From contig MU271145.1 in assembly GCA_021432605.1 (NCBI GenBank), positions 2,666,001-2,730,000 of the forward strand: a DNA stretch of 64,000 bases, written 5' to 3'. The translations under genes and the position numbers were made by a program. Position 1 is the first letter of the stretch. Each line of letters opens with the position of its first letter. The notes beneath the pieces were generated by a model. The model did no database searches and was not told where the DNA came from. It saw only the letters and a program-made list of their open reading frames with translations. Shown here one piece after another: positions 24,214-33,391 of this stretch. This DNA comes from Coniochaeta sp. PMI_546. Its lineage: Eukaryota; Ascomycota; Sordariomycetes; Coniochaetales; Coniochaetaceae.

Positions 24214-24840
24214 CTAGTCATCCTCATCATCCAAAAACCCGCGCCCAAGACTATCCCGCCGATTGAATTTCCGCCCCCCAATGGACTCCTTCCTCGACCG
24301 TCCGAGATCCCGATGTACAACCTTGACCTCCCACTCCTTCGGCCATGATCTCTGACCTAACTCCTCCGCAAATGCAACACTCCGGTGCCTCCCCCTCACA
24401 CAAAACACCCCCACTTTGAGTGTCGGCCGCTCCTCATCATCCAGCTCCTCCTCTTCTGCCCCATCCTCGCCATCCTCTTCGTCACCTTCCTCCTCTTCCT
24501 CCTCTACCTTCTTCACGGCCCAACTTGGCGTCGGCCTCGGCGGCTTCCATTCTCTCAGCGGCAGGATCCCCCCAGCAGGATCCCCATCCGTCAATTTCCG
24601 TATCAGGGCCTTGATCTCGGTTTCGGCGCGGTCGAGCAGCGCCACAAAGTCCCCGTGCGACAACATGTGCTCCCTTAGCCGCTTGTCCACCCCCGTGTAC
24701 TTGTCGCGGATCTGCTTCGGCGGGTTGGACACTGAGCGCACGTCGTACTTTAGGTTTGGCGGGGAGCGCAAGGGGTTGGTGCGCGCGTGGGAGATTATGA
24801 TGAGGAGGGGTTGGGGTGGAGGTTGGTCTTCGTCTTCCAT
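24214..24840 (-). CDS. RapZ C-terminal-domain-like protein
   Basis: Single exon, 208 aa from the ATG at 24840; the in-frame ATG at 24927 adds 29 residues that look like leader. The two halves of the bacterial RapZ/YvcJ C-terminal domain are visible. The first is KYDVRSVSNPP (residues 31-41), matching the family's DVRxLPNP segment. The second is VGVFCVRGRHRSVAFAEEL (143-161), matching the GCTGGxHRSV loop, followed by VVHRDL (174-179). They are separated by an insert holding a run of Glu/Asp (about 113-137). The N-terminal P-loop kinase-like domain of bacterial RapZ is absent. In bacteria this domain binds glucosamine-6-phosphate and small RNA. Whether the fungal form binds a sugar phosphate, RNA or neither is unknown. 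Family call is good; function is open. Confidence 0.8.
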   Translation of the reverse strand: MEDEDQPPPQPLLIIISHARTNPLRSPPNLKYDVRSVSNPPKQIRDKYTGVDKRLREHMLSHGDFVALLDRAETEIKALIRKLTDGDPAGGILPLREWKPPRPTPSWAVKKVEEEEEEGDEEDGEDGAEEEELDDEERPTLKVGVFCVRGRHRSVAFAEELGQRSWPKEWEVKVVHRDLGRSRKESIGGRKFNRRDSLGRGFLDDEDD

Positions 24841-25143
24841 GTTGAAGCTGTGATGTGAGCCGAGTAGATGAAAGTGGTTTGTTGATGAGAAACGTGTCGT
24901 TGTGAGGAGACGGTGAGAGGTCTCCAATAGATTGTGAGGGGTAAGTAGATGCTAACCTAAGCCTCCTTTATTACGACAAAAGAGACCAGACGAAACAATG
25001 GACGGCTTCATCAGACAAATTGGGGTAAAGTTAAAACCATCAAAGTCGCAGTGACAGTGGTTTGCAAATGCTATCCAAGTATTTCAACTGCCACAAAACA
25101 ACTATCTGGAGGCCCGCCACTATACACAGGTAACCCTACCGTT
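24841..25143. other. Short spacer between RapZ-C-like gene and UTP10
   Basis: About 300 bp holding the promoter of the RapZ-C-like gene and the UTP10 3' flank. Nothing else seen. Confidence 0.5.
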
Positions 25144-28100
25144 CTATTGCAACATAGAATCCAGACTCTCCCCAAGAATACCTTCAATCTTGACAATCCA
25201 CCTATGTGTCTCACGCTCAACAACCTCATCATCATCATCCTGCAGCTCACTGATATATGGCAACATCTCCGGCAACATAGAAAGCCAATCTTCGCCTAGC
25301 CTATCCGTTAGTGCTTGCTCGCACAGCACGACCGCCAACCGCACAGCCGCCTGCTCCGAGCGCAGATGCTTGAGCAGCGTCCCGTTGAGCTCCTTCTGGT
25401 GCTCCTGCGAGTCCGCCGCATTAGCGAGCTCGACGACGGCGGGGATCAGCTCCTCCGAGAGGTCCAGAGTCGGCGCGTGCTTGAATTGCTCAAGGAGGAC
25501 GGGAGCTACGGCGCCAAAGTGCGCGGGCGCCTGCCAAAAGCCGTCTTGGTCGTGCTCGAAGCACTTGGCGAGAGTGCGAAGGACGCGCTTCCACAGTTCG
25601 CTCTCCTGGGCTGACTTGGGGTTGGCGGACTTAAGGATCTTGACGGCACTATCCACTATGTAGGTTGCGTAGCTGGTCACAATGGACTTGAGACCGTCAA
25701 AGAAGGCGAATAGAAACCCATAGACGCTCTGCTGGCGGAGAATGGCGCCGGCCCGATCGGTCTTTGACGGTCCAGTGGCGGACCACTCCATGAGCTGGGA
25801 GAAAATGGGCCGGAACGCGGCATCGTTGAGCTTGTAAATCATCTTGAGGACAACATCGTTGACCTTGTCCTCTAAGGACTTCAGCTGCTCAGCCTGCGCG
25901 CCAGTGACCTGCCCGTACTGCGCATGGGAGCGGAGATCCAGGGCAGCCATGAACGTGGTAGTGAGGGCCGAGATGTTCTTGGAGATTATTGCCTTGGAAT
26001 GCTTATCGAGAGTCCAACCAAGGACATCAAGATACTCGTTCAGAGCCTGCAAGAATGTTAGAGAAGACCCATAGTACAAGCCGGTAGTTTCACTTACGAT
26101 CCAGCCCGATGCAGCAGCATTGCTCCAGTTCTTCTCTAGTGCGGTAAACATTGCCTTTCCATCTGCCAGCTTGGCCAGTAGCCGCAGGCATTGTACCCGG
26201 TTGTCATTCGCCTCTTCATCCAAGCCGGCTTCAGCTGACAAATTGGAGCAGCTCAGAAGCTCGTCGAGATACGCCCCTGTGATCATGTAGGGCAGGTGCT
26301 GAGCAAGAGAGGTCATCAAAGCGTACGAAGCGTTGTGAAGCTCAGCGTTTGGTTTGTCGCCCTGCAAGCTTTCCCTCAAGTATGTTAAAGTCTTTGGAAT
26401 AGCGACCGGTAGAACAGGGACGATGCCTTCTTGCAAGACATCAACAAGCGATGCTAGGCACAAGAGAGCCATAACGCGCAGTTGGTCAAAGCCTTGCCCC
26501 AGACACTTGTCGCTTGCAATCGTCGTCGCGGCTGCAGCAACAGCCTCGAGATCCTTCTTGCCGTATTTCTCGGCGATCTTATCCACGCAGGTGATAGCCG
26601 TGAGCTTGTATTGAACATCTTCTGACTCTCGTATGACTGCGGTGAGCTGCGGCAAGAAGCCCAGCAAAGCAGCCCTTGACTTGAGGTTGGCTCTGTCTTC
26701 ATGATCAACGCGAAGTTCAAGTGCACGAAGGACCTTTTGACGTAAGGATATGTTTGGCCTGTCAAGGAGAGTCTCAACAGCCTTGATGAACTCTGCTGTT
26801 GACAACAGGTTGAGAAGGCTGGATAATGCCTCGCCGCAGCGATTGTAAAGTGGCTTTTTGCTCTTGACTGCATCTGCTAAAGTGAGGATGTCCTCTAGCA
26901 GAGTGGCGTAGATATCGCGTATCTTGGCCGACTCCATATCGTCCCGTTCTGCGAGCTCGGCGATCTCAGTCTTGAGTCTGCGGTTACCAAGGACATGGTG
27001 CAGTAGAGTGAGCTCCTTAAGCGCAGACTTCTGAGGGTCCTTGGCATATTCTTCATTCCTCCCCAAGAGGACCTCGGATAGAGTTGGCTTGGGCTTGAGG
27101 ATGTCACGGATAAGGTCCAGGAGCTTGACTAAGCTCTGAAGTTGTATAGCAACATCGAAGTTGTCCATGATCTGAGCAAGGAAATCGAGTATGTTGTCTG
27201 TGGTACCGTACTTATCCACAAACATGGCGATCACAGCAAACAAAAAGTCCTCAGGGCCAAGATTCTCGATAAGGGACAGGAAGAGGCTGTGCTTCCGAGG
27301 CGATGGAATATGTTCGTAAGCAATAACAAAGCTCGCCAGCAACTCTGACGCACTGGCGACCAAGTTCCTTCGACTCTTTCGGAACGTGTCGATAAGGGGA
27401 GGAATAACTTCCTTGATCGTCTGGTTGACGACGTGAGCGGAGTAGTCGTCTGCCTGTCTAAGAACTGAACTGCCCATAAAGGTAAAAATAGGCATGACGC
27501 TATGCAAAACGACATCCGGAGCCGTCTTAGCCAAGCTTGCCACCAGAAGCAAAGCAGCGTTTTGGACACCAGGACTGGAGGATCTTTGGATGCATGTGAC
27601 CAAAACATCACCATGTCCGACGGACGCATCGATCTTGAGGTCCTTGTTGTTCTTGTATGTCGGCATCATAGCGAGAAGGCTACCGAGTACAAGGTTCTGC
27701 AGGTAGCCAAGTTCAGAGCCAACCACCGACCGCAGGTGTTGCAGATCTGATAATGTCGCAAATAGGCTCTGCAGAAGTTGAGGATGCATAGCTGGGTTTG
27801 AGGACTGAACCAGCTCCAAGACAAATGTGGTCTTGCGCAAGATAGCGCTCAGTTCTGGGCTGCTCCGAAGGTTGATGGTGCGGCCATCATTTGACGAGCT
27901 GCCACGGCGTCGCTTGTTCGCTGGCGACTCTACTGCCAGTTTTGATGCTTCCTGTAGGGATGAAAGGAATTCCAGCAGGATGTCTGTCGTCAATTCAACA
28001 TTTTGAAGGACGTCCGCCGCTTCGGTAGCGATAGTATCCGACTGTCCTTCGTGAAGTTGATTCTGTGAGAGCTCAAGCATGGCAAGTGCAGTCGAAAACT

Positions 28101-30630
28101 TCATATCGCTTTTCATCGAGGACCACATCTTCCGGATCCTGCCAAACAAGCTCCGGAGAAGGCCAGGGCGCTTAGAGGTTTCCGGAGATTTGATTAAGTT
28201 GAGTATGGCATCCAAACCTGGCTTGTCGTTTGCAACAACGATTTCCACGTACGATGCATCAACAACAGCCTCTTCAAGTCCTTCTCGCTTGACGATCTCC
28301 TGCGCCTCAACTGCACTCAGACTCGCCCACGAGAGGAGGAGGGGAAGAAGTAATTCTGTTCGGCTAACGCCAGAGACGCCACGGACTTGGTTGAGGCCCT
28401 CAAGCAGTCTGATCTTGACAACAACGAATGGTGTATGGACGACGTGACTACACAAAGCTTTGAGGATCGAAAGCTTCGTAGAATGGGATAGCTTTTGCTT
28501 TTTGGCGGGGCTCTTCGCAGCGTCCGCCGCAGCCTTTGAGTTTTCCAAGCCCATCTTCATCGCCGACGTGATATGTCTTTCGTCGAGCACGCATTCTTCC
28601 AAAGCTGGCATCAGTATAGTATTCACCAACACACGTGCCGCGTCCGCTTCCATCCAGGTCATCTCCGTGGTTTTCTTGTCGTATGGATTCCAATGATGGG
28701 CATGCTTTGAACTGGTCTCTGAATACAGGGTACTGAGCACAGCGACCAGATCCGCAGCCGCTCGCCGGACTTTTTTGTTGGAATCACGAAGTGCAGCGAC
28801 ACAGTACGGCAATATTGCCTGAAAATCAACGGCCTTGCAGTCATCTGCCTTCAAACGATCCTTCACCTGTTCCAACGCCGCAGCTCTTGCAAGAGCGGGA
28901 TACGAGCCAGTCCAGACCCTTATGTAAAAGCTTATGTAGAACGAATCGGTAGGCGCAGTTGGTCTAGAGAGGATTGGTGCTTGATCGAAGTTCGGGAGGC
29001 GTTCCTTGCTGGAAGCGAAGGAGAGGAATACAGCAGCCAGCTGGGTAAAGAAGGTGTCGGCGTCTGATGAGAAACAAGTTGAGACGTTCTTCGGCTTAGA
29101 CAGTTGTCCAAGCGCGGCGTTTGCGTCTGCCACTTCATCGCTCGCTTTCAAACTGTCCTCTATGCCATTCTCTTTGGGTGCCTCGAGTGTGAGTCTGGGT
29201 CTGACATTGGCTTCCAGCTTCAGCTCCAAAGCCTCGATATCAAAGTCCACTTCTTCAATGGTTGCCCTAATGATCTCGCCTAGGTCCTCTGGGGCCTGAG
29301 ACAGGACAACCAGGACGGAGCCCAATTGTTTCCGAACCTGACCATCCTGGTCGATCTCGTCGTTAGTCCTATGAGCTGCAACTAACAGTGCCTTGTACGC
29401 AACGCGAATTTGCTTCTCAGGCAGGAAACGGCCTAGAAGAATCGACTTGACCATGTCGAGACCCCGCGCATCTCCCTTCTTGTATGTGCGGTCGATCAAG
29501 GCGAGCGCAAGCCCGTTGGCCAACCTGTCCACGCGGTAATCACGGCTTATGTCCTGCAGAGTCTTCACAAGGCCGGGTACTTTGGTCAGCGCCTTGGTGA
29601 CCTTGCCGGGAAGCGCTTTTGCGGATCGGTGTTGTGCCAGGATCGAGAGACAGACGACACCTGGCCGAGATGTCTCAATGGTCCATCCATGGACGATCTG
29701 TTCCATGAAGCTTGAAAGGGCGGCATCGCTTAGACCCCCCTTGGAAGCTAGAACGGCAACCACCATGTAGCTGGCAACCTGGAGCCCGGGGGTCTTCCTC
29801 ATCACGAGCGCCTCACTCAAAGTGGGACCGATTTGCTGAAGAAGAGCCTGGTCATTTTCGGCTTGGACGCTTCGCCTGCCAGATCTCATCTTATCGAGCA
29901 TGCCGTTGACAGTTTCCGTCATGATACCAGCCCAAAACGAGATCATAGCCGGATATTCGACCCCTAGCCTGCAGGATTCCAGCGTATAGGCCGATATAGT
30001 CGCCAAGACCTCGGGACGACTAATGGTCTGCTGGACGATGGCCGCACGAGGAGGCGCGGTAAGAGATCTGATGTAGGGGTCGAGGAACCTGTATTCGGCA
30101 GGGATTTTCGCCGGCAAAATGGACATGAGCGTGACGAATGCGGGTATCGTATGGTACGGTAAGAAGGCGGCGATCAGGCTCGCGGTATTGAACTCGTGGA
30201 TGCTACTCCTAGTTAGAAGAGTCGACAGCAGTGACTGCAGTTGTGAAACATACCGAAATCTTCGAATCAACCACTCAATGGCCTTTATAGCAGGCATGAG
30301 CCTCAACCGGCTGCCAGCAAGCCTGAGGAAAGTATCTATCCTCCGGTCCAACTCTTCATTCTCGACCTTGGATAATTGCGTCCGATCCTCATCTTGACTC
30401 TGTTCGCTGAATAAATTTGTCTGAAATTGTAGAAATCGACCGTCAAGACGGCATAACTCCTCGAATCCATCTTGGGAGATCGCGTAGACGGCCTGGAATG
30501 TCTGGCCGGCAGCGACCGCAGGTTCGAAAATAAGAGACTTGGAATGGGCGGCTCTCGTGGCTTTGATGTTCAACGAAGTTTTGGAATTCGCTGCGATCTT
30601 CGCCAACTGCGCCTGGAGAGAGGTCGCCAT
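25144..30630 (-). CDS. UTP10: U3 snoRNP component Utp10 (HEATR1)
   Basis: The reading frame is open from 30630 to 25144, but two 51-nt introns are evident from consensus and family fit: 30253..30203 and 26097..26047. Removing the first (GTATGT donor, TTCTAACTAGGAGTAG end) gives RRFRIHEFN, the family sequence, instead of a stray 17-residue insert. Removing the second (GTAAGT donor, TTGCAG acceptor) joins ASGWI to ALNEYLD. The product is 1794 aa, normal for fungal Utp10. It is a long HEAT solenoid with the U3snoRNP10 N-terminal region in the first third and the BP28-type C-terminal region ending GILGESLDSML. By family it belongs to the t-Utp/UtpA subcomplex of the small-subunit processome, needed for pre-18S processing and rDNA transcription in the nucleolus. 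It is divergent from NOC3. Confidence 0.95.
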   Translation of the reverse strand: MATSLQAQLAKIAANSKTSLNIKATRAAHSKSLIFEPAVAAGQTFQAVYAISQDGFEELCRLDGRFLQFQTNLFSEQSQDEDRTQLSKVENEELDRRIDTFLRLAGSRLRLMPAIKAIEWLIRRFRYVSQLQSLLSTLLTRSSIHEFNTASLIAAFLPYHTIPAFVTLMSILPAKIPAEYRFLDPYIRSLTAPPRAAIVQQTISRPEVLATISAYTLESCRLGVEYPAMISFWAGIMTETVNGMLDKMRSGRRSVQAENDQALLQQIGPTLSEALVMRKTPGLQVASYMVVAVLASKGGLSDAALSSFMEQIVHGWTIETSRPGVVCLSILAQHRSAKALPGKVTKALTKVPGLVKTLQDISRDYRVDRLANGLALALIDRTYKKGDARGLDMVKSILLGRFLPEKQIRVAYKALLVAAHRTNDEIDQDGQVRKQLGSVLVVLSQAPEDLGEIIRATIEEVDFDIEALELKLEANVRPRLTLEAPKENGIEDSLKASDEVADANAALGQLSKPKNVSTCFSSDADTFFTQLAAVFLSFASSKERLPNFDQAPILSRPTAPTDSFYISFYIRVWTGSYPALARAAALEQVKDRLKADDCKAVDFQAILPYCVAALRDSNKKVRRAAADLVAVLSTLYSETSSKHAHHWNPYDKKTTEMTWMEADAARVLVNTILMPALEECVLDERHITSAMKMGLENSKAAADAAKSPAKKQKLSHSTKLSILKALCSHVVHTPFVVVKIRLLEGLNQVRGVSGVSRTELLLPLLLSWASLSAVEAQEIVKREGLEEAVVDASYVEIVVANDKPGLDAILNLIKSPETSKRPGLLRSLFGRIRKMWSSMKSDMKFSTALAMLELSQNQLHEGQSDTIATEAADVLQNVELTTDILLEFLSSLQEASKLAVESPANKRRRGSSSNDGRTINLRSSPELSAILRKTTFVLELVQSSNPAMHPQLLQSLFATLSDLQHLRSVVGSELGYLQNLVLGSLLAMMPTYKNNKDLKIDASVGHGDVLVTCIQRSSSPGVQNAALLLVASLAKTAPDVVLHSVMPIFTFMGSSVLRQADDYSAHVVNQTIKEVIPPLIDTFRKSRRNLVASASELLASFVIAYEHIPSPRKHSLFLSLIENLGPEDFLFAVIAMFVDKYGTTDNILDFLAQIMDNFDVAIQLQSLVKLLDLIRDILKPKPTLSEVLLGRNEEYAKDPQKSALKELTLLHHVLGNRRLKTEIAELAERDDMESAKIRDIYATLLEDILTLADAVKSKKPLYNRCGEALSSLLNLLSTAEFIKAVETLLDRPNISLRQKVLRALELRVDHEDRANLKSRAALLGFLPQLTAVIRESEDVQYKLTAITCVDKIAEKYGKKDLEAVAAAATTIASDKCLGQGFDQLRVMALLCLASLVDVLQEGIVPVLPVAIPKTLTYLRESLQGDKPNAELHNASYALMTSLAQHLPYMITGAYLDELLSCSNLSAEAGLDEEANDNRVQCLRLLAKLADGKAMFTALEKNWSNAAASGWIVSETTGLYYGSSLTFLQALNEYLDVLGWTLDKHSKAIISKNISALTTTFMAALDLRSHAQYGQVTGAQAEQLKSLEDKVNDVVLKMIYKLNDAAFRPIFSQLMEWSATGPSKTDRAGAILRQQSVYGFLFAFFDGLKSIVTSYATYIVDSAVKILKSANPKSAQESELWKRVLRTLAKCFEHDQDGFWQAPAHFGAVAPVLLEQFKHAPTLDLSEELIPAVVELANAADSQEHQKELNGTLLKHLRSEQAAVRLAVVLCEQALTDRLGEDWLSMLPEMLPYISELQDDDDEVVERETHRWIVKIEGILGESLDSMLQ

Positions 30631-30970
30631 CTTGAGAGATTGTCTTTGGCGATCTCGTTGCTGCTTGCAGGGACTGTCAAAACGTAGTCCTGGTTGGTGT
30701 CAACGGCAGCGGGGCGAAGCGGTCGCAAATCATTGATGGAAGTCTTCACGACGCCTTGATTCCCAAATATTTTTTTTCTGGTGCAGATAAGAGCTCCAGC
30801 CAATGAATGAGCAAACGATAAGCGCTGCGATCCACTTTTGAACCTCATCAGAGAAAAAAGTCGGTGGAAGTGGGATGGAGAAAACCAGATGGCTCAAAGT
30901 TCACAGCTATTGAAGGGGTCGAAGCACAGTGGCCTTCAAGTACGACACATTCAGCAAAAATCCGCGCTCA
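30631..30970. promoter_or_regulatory. Shared bidirectional promoter of UTP10 and NOC3
   Basis: Only about 340 bp separate the two start codons. Within it are an A/T run (AAATATTTTTTTTC, about 30765-30778) resembling the RRPE element, and CTCATC at 30844-30849, whose complement GATGAG is the core of the PAC element. RRPE and PAC mark ribosome-biogenesis promoters in yeasts. The element matches are short and partial; the shared location is certain if both gene models hold. Confidence 0.5.
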
Positions 30971-33034
30971 ATGGCCTCCATCATGGCCTCGAGACCTGTG
31001 AAGCGAAGGAAGCTCACACCACCTCCGTCGGACGACGACAATGGTGCCAATGGCGCGAAGACTCAAAAGGCCTTTTTTAAAAACGCTGCGAGCTGGAACC
31101 TCGAACAAGATTACGAGTCAAGACCTCGGAAGGGAAAGAAGAAGGAAAAAGAGAGCAGCAGACTGCCGGTCAAGACAGCAGATGGACGCATTGAGCAGCT
31201 GCGCACAGTGCAAGATGATGCCATCTCAGTTGGAAGCGATGATGACTGGGCCAACAGCGACGGTGACGAAGCCGAAGACATTAAGGAGCCTGAAAGGCAT
31301 GTCCCTCAAGAACCCCAGCTGCCGCCAGGTCAGCAACTCAGGAACGCACAGGAAGAACTCGCCAAGATAGCCTCGCTGCTGAACGAGGACCCCGAAGAAC
31401 ACCCAGGAGCGTTCAAGGCTCTAGCCAAGGTCGGGCAGAACTCTTCGCTGCAATCGGTACAGAAGCTTGCTCTCGTGACCCAAATGGCAGTGTACAAGGA
31501 CGTGATCCCAGGATACAGAATAAGGCCGGCTGGCGAAGATGCAGCCGAGGAGAAGCTATCCAAAGACGTCCGGAGAGTGCGGACGTACGAGCAGGCTCTA
31601 GTTGCCGGATATCAAGGATACATCAAGGATCTCGCTTACTGGGCTACCCAGCGCCCGTCCAATCGACGAGAAGCTGGCAAGGACATCTCGACGGTCGCCA
31701 TCACATGTGCTTGCACGCTGCTCAATGCCGTACCGCACTTCAACTTTCGAGGAGAGCTTATCAGGATCCTAGTGAGGAAGCTCAGCAATAGAAGGCCGGA
31801 TGCGTTGTTTGCCAAATGTCGTAAGGCTCTGGAGACGCTGCTCAGGGAAGACGAGGAGGGCAGACCGTCGCTCGAAGCCGTCTCACTTCTTACAAAGATG
31901 ATGAAGGCTCGCGATTATCATGTCGATGAAAGCGTGCTCAACCTCTTCCTCCATCTGCGTCTGCTATCTGAATTCAGCGGCAAGGCATCGGCTGACGAAG
32001 TTGAGCGTCGGGACGACACGGCGAATGAGGTCGTGCCGAAGGGCATGAAACAGAGGCAAAAGAGGGAGTTTCGGAACAAGAGGCTGAGGAAAGAGATGAA
32101 GGAGCAGAAGGCGCTCCAGAAGGATATGGAGAAAGCGGATGCGTCTGTCAGCCACGAAGAACGAGATCGGATGCAGTCGGACACCTTAAAGCTGGTCTTT
32201 GCGACCTACTTCCGCATCCTGAAGATGCGATCCCCGCATCTCATGGGTGCAACACTCGAAGGCCTGGCAAAGTATGCTCACCTCATCAACCAGGATTTCT
32301 TCGGTGACCTTCTTGAAGCGCTCAAGGACCTTATCCGCTATACCGAGGCAGACCAAGATGGCGATGAGGATGATGAAGACAGCAAAGATGCCGACAATGA
32401 TCCGGTCGTCCGCAACCCCAGCAGAGAAGCTCTGCTCTGCACCGTCACCGCATTTGCTCTCCTGGCCGGCCAAGATGCCCACGACTCCCGCTCCAACCTC
32501 CATCTAGATCTATCATACTTCACGACCCACCTCTACCGCAGCTTATTCACCCTCTCTGTAAATCCGGACCTAGAGCTGAACTCCAAATCTCTCCACCTCG
32601 CCGATCCAAACGACCCCTCCGCCACCACCGCGAAGAACAAGGTCAACATCCAGACCACGACCGTCCTCCTCATTCGGTGCCTGAGTGCTATACTCCTCCC
32701 GCCCTGGAACATCCGGTCCGTGCCGCCCCTGCGAATAGCCGCCTTTGCCAAGCAGCTCATGTCATCTTCGCTCCACGTGCCCGAGAAGTCGTGTCAGGCC
32801 GTGCTAGCTCTGCTGAACGACGTGACGCACACGCACGGCAAGAAGATTAGCGCGCTGTGGAACACGGAGGAACGCAAAGGCGACGGGACCTTCAATCCGC
32901 TCAGCGACAGCGTGGAGGGCAGCAACCCATTCGCTACGACCGTATGGGAGGGGGAGTTGCTCAAGAGACATTACTGCCCCAAGGTTAGGGAGGGGGTCAA
33001 GGTTCTTGAGAAGAGTCTCCGGAGTGCGAACTGA
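30971..33034 (+). CDS. NOC3: Nucleolar complex-associated protein Noc3
   Basis: Intronless, 687 aa from the ATG at 30971 (MASIMASRPVKRRKLTPPP). The upstream in-frame ATG at 30929 would add 14 residues; I prefer 30971 because the basic RPVKRRKL start is typical, but the choice is uncertain. An acidic, disordered N-terminus (to about 125) is followed by the Noc3 N-terminal domain (GAFKALAKVGQNSSLQSVQK through GYIKDLAYWA), a basic coiled segment (KRLRKEMKEQKAL), and the CBF/Mak21-type C-terminal region ending VWEGELLKRHYCPKV. By family it pairs with Noc2 for nuclear maturation and transport of pre-60S particles, and in yeast also has a role in replication initiation. It shares a promoter with UTP10, so both subunits' assembly factors are probably co-expressed. 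Confidence 0.94.
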   Translation: MASIMASRPVKRRKLTPPPSDDDNGANGAKTQKAFFKNAASWNLEQDYESRPRKGKKKEKESSRLPVKTADGRIEQLRTVQDDAISVGSDDDWANSDGDEAEDIKEPERHVPQEPQLPPGQQLRNAQEELAKIASLLNEDPEEHPGAFKALAKVGQNSSLQSVQKLALVTQMAVYKDVIPGYRIRPAGEDAAEEKLSKDVRRVRTYEQALVAGYQGYIKDLAYWATQRPSNRREAGKDISTVAITCACTLLNAVPHFNFRGELIRILVRKLSNRRPDALFAKCRKALETLLREDEEGRPSLEAVSLLTKMMKARDYHVDESVLNLFLHLRLLSEFSGKASADEVERRDDTANEVVPKGMKQRQKREFRNKRLRKEMKEQKALQKDMEKADASVSHEERDRMQSDTLKLVFATYFRILKMRSPHLMGATLEGLAKYAHLINQDFFGDLLEALKDLIRYTEADQDGDEDDEDSKDADNDPVVRNPSREALLCTVTAFALLAGQDAHDSRSNLHLDLSYFTTHLYRSLFTLSVNPDLELNSKSLHLADPNDPSATTAKNKVNIQTTTVLLIRCLSAILLPPWNIRSVPPLRIAAFAKQLMSSSLHVPEKSCQAVLALLNDVTHTHGKKISALWNTEERKGDGTFNPLSDSVEGSNPFATTVWEGELLKRHYCPKVREGVKVLEKSLRSAN

Positions 33035-33338
33035 TACATGTGAGGTATATCGATGCTTAGACTGGGCTGCTGGTCCCTGGAGTACTGCTAGCGAGTGGAA
33101 TTCAAGTCGGATTGGGTGCCGGCTACTGTCCCCGTGTCATTGTTTCAAGGAGCGTAGGGTTGAGTGATGGTTACCGATTTTGACATGGGTGGTTGCTGAT
33201 ATTTCTGTGTTTTGTACACCAATGGTCTTCGGCAAGGTGAGGTTGAGAGGGAAAAAGTAATCCGCCGCACATTGCCCGTACTGAGATGGAAGATAAGAAT
33301 GAATAAGGTGTCATTTGTCAAAATTCGACCGATAACTC

Positions 33339-33391
33339 CCGGTGGTCAAATGGTAGAAAGATCGTCGGTCTGGTTCGAGCCCACGCCACAA
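33339..33391 (+). other. Degenerate tRNA-like segment (A box and B box)
   Basis: TGGTCAAATGG matches the A-box consensus TRGYNNARNNG and GGTTCGAGCCC matches the B-box consensus GGTTCRANYCC. The segment between them is about 15 nt too short for an anticodon arm, and the acceptor and T stems do not pair well. AATGGTAGAA resembles the D arm of fungal tRNA-Gly. I read it as a tRNA relic, not a working gene. Confidence 0.3.

Noticed and set aside
24416-24853. Plus-strand Ser/Pro-rich frame of 145 codons
   Set aside because: Antisense of the acidic insert of the RapZ-C-like gene; low complexity only.
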